A stretch of 64,000 nucleotides of DNA from Desulforamulus aeronauticus DSM 10349 (GTDB lineage: Bacteria; Bacillota; Desulfotomaculia; Desulfotomaculales; Desulfotomaculaceae), in assembly GCF_900142375.1 (NCBI RefSeq), contig NZ_FRAR01000018.1, positions 62,001-126,000 on the forward strand, given 5' to 3'. The notes beneath the pieces are model-generated. The model saw nothing but the letters and a program-made list of their open reading frames with translations, was not told the DNA's origin and ran no database searches. This document shows, one piece after another, positions 28,243 to 35,953 of the stretch (the stretch's first letter is position 1; the number at the start of each line of letters is the position of its first letter). Position numbers and translations under genes: made by a program.

Positions 28243-28782
28243 TTTCACTTTTTCCTGATAAGTATCCAGCAGCCTCAGGATTTCCCGTTCTGTAGCTGAT
28301 TTTATTTCCTCTTCATTGTAAGGACCGTTATAATAAGAATTCCCATTATATTGCAATTGTTTTAATACCGTATGATAGGATTTAGCATCTTTTTTAATGG
28401 CTTCATGCCCCATGCTGTAACCAGAAACAAGGTTTACGTTCAAAAGATTGTTGGCTACTAATATTTTTATGGCAAAACGCGTAGGAACCGGAAATCGATA
28501 GGTAGTATTTGACGCAAAGTTCAAAATACAGCAACTAGACGTCCACATTAAAGGACATATCTCACCTGTTTTTTCATCAACAGAATGGGTTAATTCAGTT
28601 TCTGCATTGGGAAAATACTGTACCACAGTATTAAAAATTTGGTTGATCAGGTTTTTGGTTTGCATGACAAGCGCAAATTGGTGTCGATATTGTCTTCTCG
28701 GTACATCTAAGGACTTTTCGTATGCTTCGATTTGCTTTCTCGCCTCGCGGGTTCGTTCTAAGAGAGCCTCTTTAAAATCCAT
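28234..28782 (-). CDS. Hypothetical protein with structured leader
   Basis: The start is ATG 28782, nine bases after AAAGGAGG, giving 182 residues. The N-terminal third is helical (EALLERTREARKQIEAYE), the centre has a CPLMWTSSCC cluster near residue 78, and the C-terminal end is again helical. No membrane segment or known family is evident. A likely transcription attenuator lies just upstream (28814-28975), so expression is probably regulated at the RNA level. Confidence 0.7.
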   Translation of the reverse strand: MDFKEALLERTREARKQIEAYEKSLDVPRRQYRHQFALVMQTKNLINQIFNTVVQYFPNAETELTHSVDEKTGEICPLMWTSSCCILNFASNTTYRFPVPTRFAIKILVANNLLNVNLVSGYSMGHEAIKKDAKSYHTVLKQLQYNGNSYYNGPYNEEEIKSATEREILRLLDTYQEKVKLF

Positions 28783-28813
28783 CTCTAGCAACCTCCTTTT
28801 TATTATTGAAAAC

Positions 28814-28975
28814 TAAAAACCCGTCCTGCCGGAAGGGCATGGACGGGTAAACACATCATAACGGCACCCTCACTCTCAGGCAGCAACCCTCGACTTCAGG
28901 AAAACCAAACGCATTGTCCAAACCCTTCAAGCTAGGATAACCCCCCCAACAAGTTAGGCCTTTAGTTTTATTATA
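28814..28975 (-). promoter_or_regulatory. Candidate structured leader/attenuator or small RNA
   Basis: A perfect -10 TATAAT (28970-28975, minus strand) with TGTACA 16 bases upstream implies a transcript start near 28963. About 150 bases of GC-richer, G-run-containing sequence follow. They end in an intrinsic terminator (ACCCGTCC with GGACGGGT, inner GCC/GGC, then TTTTT) at 28814-28848. The terminator lies 13 bases before the ribosome site of the gene at 28234-28782. This is the layout of a riboswitch or attenuator, or of an independent small RNA. I could not match it to a known class. Confidence 0.5.
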
Positions 28976-29136
28976 GTTAATTAATGACAATTGTACAGCG
29001 TTCCTCCAGAATTTTTCCAGAAGTGCTTGGATAGAATGCTTGGATAGAATACTTGGAAGTGCAGAAAATATAAAAACCTACAAAGAATTAATGGGTAATA
29101 TGCAATAAAACAATGTTGTTTTTTGGAGGTATCTTC

Positions 29137-29634
29137 GTGAATCAATCTATGGTTAGGATAAAATACTCCCCCTATGTTGCCTTGCTCTGGTCCGCAATGA
29201 TGCCCGGCTTTGGCCATCTCTATAATAAGGATTATTGGCTGGCCTCAGCTTTCTTTATTATTGAATTAGGTCTCAATTTTTTTGCCAATATCAATAATGC
29301 CATCACTCAAGCCTTCAATCCTTTTTATTATAAAGGGGCTGACCTTCATTTGAATATGAGCTGGGCTTTATTTTATCCCGGTATGTATGCCTTTTCCATG
29401 TGGCACGCCTACAATCGGGCGATAGAAAAAAATGCTCTACTGAAAGAAATCCAAGAACCGGTTACTCCTAAGCTTACTGGGTGCTTTATTGGCCTGACCA
29501 TAGGTATGCAGTTTGGCCTCATTTGGCCACTTTACCATACTCTCCTGCTTACAAGTCTTGGTTACGGTCTGGCAGGGGCTACAATAGGAACCCTACTAGA
29601 GAAAACAATTCTCTCAAAGGTACCTCTCCCTTAA
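29137..29634 (+). CDS. Small integral membrane protein
   Basis: I use GTG 29137, 7 bases after TTGGAGG (165 residues); the frame open from 29113 would include the ribosome site. Hydrophobic segments lie at about 10-24, 31-46, 78-93, 116-132 and 136-152. The beginning (PGFGHLYNKDYWLASAFF) resembles small membrane proteins of the TM2/DUF5683 style, in which a GxGhxY motif marks the first helix hairpin. Function unknown. It converges with the site-2 protease gene. Confidence 0.7.
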   Translation: MNQSMVRIKYSPYVALLWSAMMPGFGHLYNKDYWLASAFFIIELGLNFFANINNAITQAFNPFYYKGADLHLNMSWALFYPGMYAFSMWHAYNRAIEKNALLKEIQEPVTPKLTGCFIGLTIGMQFGLIWPLYHTLLLTSLGYGLAGATIGTLLEKTILSKVPLP

Positions 29635-29651
29635 CAGTGTTGCCTGACTTA

Positions 29652-30527
29652 TTAGCCCGCGCTTTTTAGCGATCGCGTAAACTCCTCGGAAACACCTAAA
29701 GAATACATCATTAGGCCTGCTAAGGCCGCTAATAACAACAAATAAGAAATCCCTATCACCAAACGAAACCCCGGCTCAACCTCCAGGTATTGAGCAGTTT
29801 GTTGCTTATTTTTAAACATCTGAACGATCTCCATAACACCATAGAATAATACTAATAATAGTATATAGGCTCGTAATTTCCAGATAAGAATAATGGTTAA
29901 CACCAAACCTACTATCCAGAACAGTGGTGATAACGCTTTGGTGATCCGGCCACCATCTAACGGACCAAAGGGCAGCAAGTTAAACAAATTGAGAAAAGCA
30001 CTCACATAAGCTAGCCCTGCCCAATAGGGCGAATCCAGTAAAAGATATAACGCCAGACACCCCATCGTTGCCAACGCTCCCGCCGCAGGCCCACCAATGG
30101 CTGTGATAGATTCCTCCCTCACACTCTTCGGCATTTCCTTCATTCCAATAAACGCACCCAAGAAGGGGATAAACATAGGGGCTGTAACATCCAGTCCAAT
30201 CCTTTTACTGGTTATATAGTGCCCCATCTCATGGACAAAGAGTACCAAAACAAAACCAAGGGCAAATAACCAGCCGTAAAATTGCGCATAAATCACCACT
30301 GTTAAAAACATACTGATGATGGTTCCGCCAAACTTGGATGCCTTTAGCCCTGTTAAAAGAAGCTTTCCCAGGACCGTCAGCTTACTAAATTTTAAAAAGA
30401 ACGCCAGGACCGCGCCAATCACGCCCAGCTTTGAGAGAATACTTTTTTCCTTGGGCTTCTCTCCCAGTGGCTGCTCTTCAACATAAGCATCTTGTTCACA
30501 TAGATTCTTCTGTTCATTATTTGCCAT
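29652..30527 (-). CDS. Site-2 protease family (M50) membrane metalloprotease
   Basis: The 291-residue product has the zinc motif HEMGHYITS near residue 105 inside a membrane helix and the second motif FNLLPFGPLDGGRI near residue 190 (Asp ligand). It has about six hydrophobic segments and a charged N-terminal cytosolic tail. Members cut other membrane proteins within the bilayer. The substrate is unknown. It lacks the CBS domain seen in some relatives. A 25-base motif 160 bases upstream is shared with the region upstream of sigK. Confidence 0.88.
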   Translation of the reverse strand: MANNEQKNLCEQDAYVEEQPLGEKPKEKSILSKLGVIGAVLAFFLKFSKLTVLGKLLLTGLKASKFGGTIISMFLTVVIYAQFYGWLFALGFVLVLFVHEMGHYITSKRIGLDVTAPMFIPFLGAFIGMKEMPKSVREESITAIGGPAAGALATMGCLALYLLLDSPYWAGLAYVSAFLNLFNLLPFGPLDGGRITKALSPLFWIVGLVLTIILIWKLRAYILLLVLFYGVMEIVQMFKNKQQTAQYLEVEPGFRLVIGISYLLLLAALAGLMMYSLGVSEEFTRSLKSAG

Positions 30528-30801
30528 ATGTTCCCTTAAACTCTCCCAAACATCTTTTTACTAGGTATATGATATAACATCCCCTGTGACAAAAGGAAGA
30601 CCCTAAAATCCCCATAGTAGGAATCGTATCAAAGAAGCGTTTCTGCCAAAACCAACGATTGTTAAAAAACGTAGCTTGTTTTCCTGCCTGTGACCTATAA
30701 GGTTATGACCTTTAATTATGCCCCTATAGGGCTAACCTAAAGATCATAGCTAAGCGACTATCTTATGCTTACCAGTATGTCAATTAGATTTCTGAAAGTG
30801 C
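30528..30801. other. Intergenic region with a shared motif
   Basis: No gene is supported. GCCTGTGACCTATAAGGTTA continuing as TGACCTT (30686-30712) resembles 44943-44967 upstream of sigK. A further TTATGCCCCTATAGGG follows near 30717, similar to 12206-12220. The short GCACTTTCAGAA sequence adjoins the motB terminator. Confidence 0.5.
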
Positions 30802-30833
30802 AAAAAACCGCAGTCTCCTAAAAGGGGCTGCGG
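30802..30833 (-). terminator. Intrinsic terminator of motAB
   Basis: On the minus strand CCGCAG (from 30833) pairs with CTGCGG, followed by TTTTTTG. Confidence 0.75.
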
Positions 30834-30890
30834 CCAATTAATTTAAACTACTACTATCCCTATGATCCACCAGATTAGCTCTTATATAAA

Positions 30891-31604
30891 TTACTCCATC
30901 ACCTTTTCTTTAATGGTCACTTCCACTCGACGGTTTTTAGCTCGCCCCTCCGCGGTGGCATTGTCAGCAATGGGCCGATATTCTCCATAACCCACGGCCA
31001 CTAGTCTTCGGGGATCTAACGCTGGGTTTTCTAAGAGGATTTTCATACAGTTGATAGCCCGCTTGGAACTGAGATCCCAGTTAGATTCAAACTCTCTATT
31101 ATTAATGGGTTGGTTATCCGTATGGCCGGACACTAAAACTTCATATTTGGGATATTGCTGTAGAATATCTCCCATTGCTTCAATCAGACTCCGAGATTGC
31201 GGCTTTACTACGGCACTGCCAGAATCAAACAGTGCTCGATCTCGAATGGTTAGTGTCAAGGCATTGTTAGTTATTTGGGTTTCAATTTCGGCATTCATAT
31301 GGTTTTCTTGAATATAGTTGTCCATTTGCTTTTTTAATTGCTGTAGTTCTACAATGGTATCTTTGCTCATTTGAGACTTATCAATTAACTGGTCAGACAT
31401 AGACTTGGAATCCATAATACCAGCCCCGCTGTTTAATGCCGCATTCAAGGACTCTTTCACGGCATTAAACTTCTGGCTATCAATGGTACTGGAAGCAAAT
31501 AACACAATAAACAAGGCCAGTAAAAGAGTCAATATATCAGCGTAAGGAACCAGCCAGCTTTCATCCATATGTTCCTCATGCTGCTCCCTGCGCTTCTTGG
31601 ACAT
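30891..31604 (-). CDS. motB: Flagellar motor stator protein MotB
   Basis: The 237-residue protein anchors the stator to peptidoglycan. The single membrane helix (about 17-38) carries the proton-path Asp in VPYADILTLLLALF, and a plug/linker follows. The C-terminal OmpA-like domain (about 115-232) has the peptidoglycan motif SGHTDNQP near residue 160 and NRRVEVTI at the end. Its start lies 29 bases inside motA, so the pair is translationally coupled. Confidence 0.95.
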   Translation of the reverse strand: MSKKRREQHEEHMDESWLVPYADILTLLLALFIVLFASSTIDSQKFNAVKESLNAALNSGAGIMDSKSMSDQLIDKSQMSKDTIVELQQLKKQMDNYIQENHMNAEIETQITNNALTLTIRDRALFDSGSAVVKPQSRSLIEAMGDILQQYPKYEVLVSGHTDNQPINNREFESNWDLSSKRAINCMKILLENPALDPRRLVAVGYGEYRPIADNATAEGRAKNRRVEVTIKEKVME

Positions 31605-32379
31605 TCTTTTCCTCCCTCTCAGATCTCCGTTCGGACACAGGCAGGTAGACTAACAGCATTTGTTCAATGGCGAGAGGGGAATTACCGGCTTGAATGGCCA
31701 AAACCCCTTCCATAATCATCTGCTTAATTTCAATTTCTCTGCTGGAGATACGCTTTAGTTTGTTAGCAATGGGGTGCCACAAAACATAACCGGAGAAGAT
31801 GCCCAACAGCGTGGCCACAAAGGCTGCTGCAATGGAGTGGCCTAATTTTTCAATATCAGATAAATTACCTAAAGCTGCAATAAGACCTATAACCGCCCCC
31901 AAAACCCCCAGAGTCGGAGCATACGTGCCAGCCTGACTGAAAATGAGCGCCCCGGAACGATGTCGTTCTTCGGTGGCATAAATTTCCTCCTCCAGCAGGG
32001 ACCTCACATATTCCGAGTCTCCACCGTCAATCACCAATTGCATGCCGTTTCTAATAAAGGGATCTTCAATACTTTCTAACTGACTTTCCAAAGACAGCAA
32101 GCCTTCCCGGCGAGCAGTGGTAGCCAACGCCACAAAAGTATGAACAATCTCCTTTTTGGGTGTAATTTTGGGCCCTTGGAAGATTATCTTAAAAAGTTTG
32201 GGAATTCTTTTCAGTTCCTCCATTGGAAAGGCATTAAAAACAGCGGCCGTCGTACCAACAAAAATAATCATAAGGGCAGCGGGGTTCCAAAGAGCAACAA
32301 GGCTGGCCCCTTTTAATACCATACCTACACCAACGGCCGAAAAACCAAGCACCAGACCAATAAGGGTCGATTTCTCCAT
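31576..32379 (-). CDS. motA: Flagellar motor stator protein MotA
   Basis: The 267-residue proton-channel subunit has four membrane helices (about 5-23, 30-48, 148-168 and 180-202). The conserved segment TYAPTLGVLGAVIGLIAAL lies near 151, and the cytosolic loop with charged residues for FliG contact near 85-100. It is followed by motB with a 29-base overlap. The ribosome site is GAGGTGAAGG. A perfect 16-bp palindrome lies 53 bases upstream. No flagellar sigma (SigD) promoter is obvious. Confidence 0.95.
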   Translation of the reverse strand: MEKSTLIGLVLGFSAVGVGMVLKGASLVALWNPAALMIIFVGTTAAVFNAFPMEELKRIPKLFKIIFQGPKITPKKEIVHTFVALATTARREGLLSLESQLESIEDPFIRNGMQLVIDGGDSEYVRSLLEEEIYATEERHRSGALIFSQAGTYAPTLGVLGAVIGLIAALGNLSDIEKLGHSIAAAFVATLLGIFSGYVLWHPIANKLKRISSREIEIKQMIMEGVLAIQAGNSPLAIEQMLLVYLPVSERRSEREEKNVQEAQGAA

Positions 32380-32431
32380 TTTTTACCTTCACCTCAATAT
32401 ATATTACTACCAAAGACCTTATCTATTAGAG

Positions 32432-32447
32432 TAACAGAATTCTGTTA
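32432..32447. promoter_or_regulatory. 16-bp perfect palindrome upstream of motA
   Basis: TAACAGAATTCTGTTA is a perfect palindrome 53 bases before the motA start. Its length and position fit a dimeric repressor or activator site, but the protein is unknown. Confidence 0.4.
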
Positions 32448-32607
32448 TGTTTTGGTGTTTATTTCTTCACAAACCAATAAAACGTAGTAAACATCTCTTC
32501 GGGTGGATATCAACCCTCCCATTTCTGATAGGTTATAAACCCTTGTCTATTTTATCAGATAATGACAATAAATGCCTCATTTTTTCAATCCTAAAATCAA
32601 GAAATAA

Positions 32608-32636
32608 GAGCCGGAATAGAAATCCTATCCTGGCTC
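32608..32636 (-). terminator. Hairpin terminator of the stalk-domain gene
   Basis: On the minus strand GAGCCAGGATAG pairs with CTATTCCGGCTC (one mismatch, one G-U) and TTATTTCTTG follows. It lies 50 bases after the stop at 32686. Confidence 0.6.
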
Positions 32637-32685
32637 CCTAGCCTATACTATTTTTAAATTGTGGTATCACCTGTTGTTAATCCCT

Positions 32686-33744
32686 TTAATTACTAATATA
32701 AACATTCAATACCTCACCGTCCAACCGGGGGGTAACCTGATATCCCAAGGCCTGACTGACAAAACGCAGGGGTACCAAAGTTCGTTTTTTCGTGATTTTG
32801 CTCGGTGCATCTAAAGCTACTTGCTGCCCATTGATAAAGGCCTTGTTCTCACCAACGGGTAATCGGAGTAAGATTTGGCCTTTTCTGCCATATACCGAAT
32901 TGCTGCTTGCATCAAACCATACCAGGGCTCCCAGGGCCTCAAAGGTTTTACGGAAAGGTACCATCGTCCTGTTCGTAGAATTGTCTAAAACCGGCGGTAC
33001 ATCATAATTGATTTTCAAACCATTGCAATATACAGTAACTGCTGTCTCTTCTCCCGTGATAATATCAATAATATTTTTCATATCGTTAGCTTGGCCAAAG
33101 GTTTGTGTGGATTTGGCCGATTGTTCCAGGTATTCAGATTGTTCAGAGGCATCTTGATAAAGACTTAGATAACTAAATATGATTTCTACCGCCTCTGGTT
33201 TCATGTCCTGGTTAAGGGTTAGGTCCTCCATTACTGCGGCTGTTAAAGGCCAAATATCCTGCCACGACTCCTGGCCCCTGGCAATGGCCAGTGTAATCGA
33301 TGCAGTAAAACTAGTAGGCTTTTTGTTTAAAGCTGCCTCCAGGTAAGGAATGGCCTTTTGGGGAGCCCTATACTGATCTAACAATGTTAAATACCCTAGG
33401 CAATATAGCTCTTCACCGCTAAGTGTGTTCATATCCAGTTCTTGAACAGATTTATTATAGATATACTTGGCATAGATATCCGCCTGATTTCTCTCAGACC
33501 ATACCTGTTGGTTATAGAGGGCGTTAATAACCGCTGCTTTAATAGCCAAAGGGTTGCCAGAGTCTTTAAGATACTCGGCAATTTCCTTTGTCATTTGACC
33601 GAAATTTTTGGCCTCCTCCACAATTGGCTGGTCAAGATAAGCGTTTGAAAAAGGAGTTGATGTTACGGGCGAATCCGCATAAGCTAAGGGTGGTACGATA
33701 AGTAAACATAAAAACATCAGGAACAGTCTGGCAAATGGCCTCAC
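32686..33744 (-). CDS. Secreted stalk-domain (copper amine oxidase N-like) protein
   Basis: I take GTG 33744, preceded by GGGAGG, giving 352 residues with a clear signal peptide (RPFARLFLMFLCLLIVPPLAYA). The middle (about 40-230) is helical and repeat-like, TPR-like in places. The C-terminal ~120 residues form a tandem stalk domain with the typical RTMVPFRKTFEALGA and RTLVPLRFVSQALGY motifs. The domain is common on clostridial surface proteins; it is not a copper oxidase here. The pseudogene at 1287-2005 carries the same domain. Confidence 0.82.
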   Translation of the reverse strand: MRPFARLFLMFLCLLIVPPLAYADSPVTSTPFSNAYLDQPIVEEAKNFGQMTKEIAEYLKDSGNPLAIKAAVINALYNQQVWSERNQADIYAKYIYNKSVQELDMNTLSGEELYCLGYLTLLDQYRAPQKAIPYLEAALNKKPTSFTASITLAIARGQESWQDIWPLTAAVMEDLTLNQDMKPEAVEIIFSYLSLYQDASEQSEYLEQSAKSTQTFGQANDMKNIIDIITGEETAVTVYCNGLKINYDVPPVLDNSTNRTMVPFRKTFEALGALVWFDASSNSVYGRKGQILLRLPVGENKAFINGQQVALDAPSKITKKRTLVPLRFVSQALGYQVTPRLDGEVLNVYISN

Positions 33745-33914
33745 AAAAAAACCTCCCAAGTAAGTATTAAACAGGGCACCCATAGAGAATTCGCCAGCAA
33801 ACATTATTTTCCTCTTTTAAATAACCCTACCAATGACTTGATAATGATGCAGGAAAGTGGTATAAAATGGCTAAATCCTTTCTTAACCGAAATTCCCTGT
33901 GAAGGAGTGGTCTG

Positions 33915-34568
33915 ATGTTACGTAAATTAAGAGATCCCTTTAGTGGCTTGAGTCATTTAGCTGGTGCTCTTTTATCCATCCTGGGTTTGGTATTATTAAT
34001 TTACCACGCTGTCTCCCACGGCAAAACCTGGCATGTGATTTCCTTTTCCATTTTCGGTGCCAGTCTTTTTTTACTTTACACAGCCAGTGCCCTATATCAT
34101 TTGCTGCCCTTATCCCCCAAAGGGGTATTGCTTTTACGACGCATCGACCATATGATGATTTTCATATTAATTGCTGGTACTTATACACCAGTATGTTTAA
34201 TTCCCCTGCGTGGTGGTTGGGGTTATTCCCTGCTGGTGGGAGTCTGGCTGTTAGCCATCATTGGCGTGTTCTTAAAAATCTTTTGGCTGGAGGCTCCCCG
34301 TTGGTTTTCCACTCTACTCTATATCGTGATGGGCTGGCTAATCGTTATTGCCTTCTGGCCACTAACCCAATCTTTGGCCACCGGGGGTGTGGTCTGGATG
34401 GTTTTAGGCGGGGTATTTTATACCATCGGGGCAATTTTTTACGGCACCAAGTGGCCCCCCAACCTTATTCCCGGTTGGTTTGGCTTTCATGAAGTTTTCC
34501 ACCTCTTTGTGCTAGCTGGCAGCTTTAGTCATTTCTGGCTGATGATGAAGTATATCATGTATATTTAG
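33915..34568 (+). CDS. Hemolysin III (PAQR-type) membrane protein
   Basis: The 217-residue product has seven membrane helices and the PAQR/HlyIII signature residues: SHLAGA (His near 16), ASALYHL, RRIDHMMIF (Asp-His near 78), and the C-terminal WFGFHEVFHLFVLAGSFSHF with three His that would form the zinc site. Family members may be hydrolases acting on lipids; hemolysis is documented for only a few. The start ATG lies 9 bases after AAGGAG. It ends at a long palindrome. Confidence 0.93.
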   Translation: MLRKLRDPFSGLSHLAGALLSILGLVLLIYHAVSHGKTWHVISFSIFGASLFLLYTASALYHLLPLSPKGVLLLRRIDHMMIFILIAGTYTPVCLIPLRGGWGYSLLVGVWLLAIIGVFLKIFWLEAPRWFSTLLYIVMGWLIVIAFWPLTQSLATGGVVWMVLGGVFYTIGAIFYGTKWPPNLIPGWFGFHEVFHLFVLAGSFSHFWLMMKYIMYI

Positions 34569-34621
34569 TTGCCCTTAGGCAGCCAGAAAAATATAAACTT
34601 AAACTTTCGTAATCTACTTAG

Positions 34622-34679
34622 AAAAACTAAGGCTTCCGCCTGCGCCAAGTCCTTGACGCAGGCGGAAGCCTTAGTTTTT
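34622..34679. terminator. Perfect 23-bp palindromic terminator
   Basis: 34622-34644 pairs exactly with 34657-34679, and an inner CAAG/CTTG extends the stem. Both sides end in A5/T5, so it can stop transcription in both directions. Confidence 0.85.
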
Positions 34680-34703
34680 GTTATACTTTCTGAAAGTGCC
34701 GAC

Positions 34704-34734
34704 AAAAAAACACTCCACCGAAGTGGAGTGTTTT
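34704..34734 (-). terminator. Intrinsic terminator of the zinc-ribbon gene
   Basis: On the minus strand AAAACACTCCAC, a TTCG loop, and GTGGAGTGTTTT are followed by further T. It lies 7 bases after the stop at 34741. Confidence 0.85.
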
Positions 34735-34740
34735 GATTTT

Positions 34741-35043
34741 TTACCAGTTGTTACGGGGTCTAAAGCAGTCTCTGCAGTAGATGGGCTTATCGCCACGAGG
34801 CTGAAAAGGAACTTGGGTTTCTCTACCACATGCAGAGCAAGTAGCAGGATACATTTGACGTTCCTGACGATCGTAACCGCCGCCACGACCACCTCTGTTT
34901 TGAGCTTTACGAGCTGCACGGCACTCGGGGCAACGTCCAGGTTCGTTGGTAAAACCTTTTTCAGCGTAGAATTCCTGCTCGGAAGCAGTAAACTGGAAAT
35001 CTGCACCACAATCTTTGCAATTTAAAGTCTTGTCTTGATACAT
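34741..35043 (-). CDS. Double zinc-ribbon protein
   Basis: A 100-residue protein with two four-Cys zinc ribbons: CKDC...CPEC (residues 9-12 and 38-41) and CSAC...CRDC (69-72 and 89-92). An Arg/Gly-rich linker (NRGGRGGGYDR) between them suggests nucleic-acid contact. It matches the family annotated as zinc-ribbon domain (zf-trcl) proteins in Bacillota; the role is unproven. AGAGGAGG lies 9 bases before the ATG and is predicted to be paired within a structured leader. It is a single gene with its own terminator. Confidence 0.85.
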   Translation of the reverse strand: MYQDKTLNCKDCGADFQFTASEQEFYAEKGFTNEPGRCPECRAARKAQNRGGRGGGYDRQERQMYPATCSACGRETQVPFQPRGDKPIYCRDCFRPRNNW

Positions 35044-35157
35044 AATTAAAAAACCTCCTCTGGTTTTGGTGGCCCGTGCTAAGGGGACTACAGTTTGAAT
35101 TCCCCCAACCGTGATAACAGAGAGGTTTTTACCGTATATCCAACTTTATGCGAGCTT
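35044..35157 (-). promoter_or_regulatory. Structured 5' leader that can hide the ribosome site
   Basis: In the minus-strand transcript, AAAAACCTCTCTG (35118-35130) pairs with CAGAGGAGGTTTTT (35049-35062), leaving one bulged base. The second arm contains the ribosome site AGGAGG. The loop holds an inner GGGG/CCCC hairpin. A translational switch (thermometer, riboswitch or protein-bound leader) is the natural reading, but I cannot assign a known class. Confidence 0.5.
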
Positions 35158-35163
35158 ACACGT

Positions 35164-35192
35164 ATTATAACTCAAGATGATTCAATATACAA
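35164..35192 (-). promoter_or_regulatory. Promoter of the zinc-ribbon gene
   Basis: On the minus strand a perfect -10 TATAAT (35164-35169) lies exactly 17 bases after TTGTAT (35187-35192). Transcription would start near 35157 and give a leader of about 115 bases. Confidence 0.6.
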
Positions 35193-35430
35193 GCCTAAAA
35201 ACACAGTTACTTAATTTTAAGAACTATTGAATTCTAAAAAAACTAACTTATTATAGATAATCCCTGACATTCATAGAATCATTATGGTTTTGCAACCAGA
35301 ACATTTTTTTGTCTTTATTTGGGATAAGGGATAAGATATTACCTTTCCTGTTCCACTAAAAGGCTGCTCCTAGCCAATCTTATCATAAAGCCGGGGGTTT
35401 GTTGACTAATTCACAATATATAGATATAAA
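35193..35430. other. Intergenic, no features seen
   Basis: AT-rich sequence between the zinc-ribbon promoter and the tRNA terminator. I see no gene, repeat or convincing regulatory site. Confidence 0.5.
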
Positions 35431-35432
35431 AT

Positions 35433-35457
35433 AAAAAAACCCTGCCCTTTGGCAGAG
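35433..35457 (-). terminator. Intrinsic terminator of tRNA-fMet
   Basis: On the minus strand CTCTGCC pairs with GGCAGGG (one wobble), followed by TTTTTTTATTTT. Confidence 0.75.
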
Positions 35458-35466
35458 TTGTGATCT

Positions 35467-35542
<76 letters not shown>

Positions 35543-35602
35543 ACAACTATTAGAGTATACCATTATATTATGATATTTGTCAAACATTTTTTCAAAAGTA
35601 CT

Positions 35603-35785
35603 CTAAAATTTCTCCATGGCTTTCTCCACAATATCCCGATTGGTTAGCAACCTCATTAGTTTAGGGCCGCTCTTTTCCACTCTGAGTTGATCATATATTT
35701 TTTGAAGCATTTCCTCCAGGTCATCCAAGGTCATTAATGGAAGAATTCCCTCTAACTCAGCAGCTTCGATATCCGGCGGTAGCAT
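35603..35785 (-). CDS. Hypothetical 60-residue protein
   Basis: A small, acidic, leucine-rich helical protein (DLEEMLQKIYDQL) with GGAAGTGAT as ribosome site before ATG 35785. No membrane segment or known motif. It lies between tRNA-fMet and a palindromic terminator and runs alone on the minus strand. Length and codon use are consistent with a genuine small gene. Confidence 0.6.
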   Translation of the reverse strand: MLPPDIEAAELEGILPLMTLDDLEEMLQKIYDQLRVEKSGPKLMRLLTNRDIVEKAMEKF

Positions 35786-35903
35786 AGAATCACTTCCTCC
35801 CTTATTCTACCTTAACCTATGCACCCCCTCAACCAAAGGTTACCATAAATCTAAGTAAAGAATATTATCTAGGGTCGGTCAGTAACTACCTATACCCGAA
35901 ATG

Positions 35904-35944
35904 TAAGGAAAAAGGGCTTGCGCTGGCAGGCCCCTTTTTCCTTA
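35904..35944. terminator. Bidirectional terminator of the ABC operon
   Basis: TAAGGAAAAAGGG (35904-35916) pairs with CCCTTTTTCCTTA (35932-35944). It ends the leftward ABC transporter operon. Confidence 0.8.
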
Positions 35945-35953
35945 CTGAAATAT

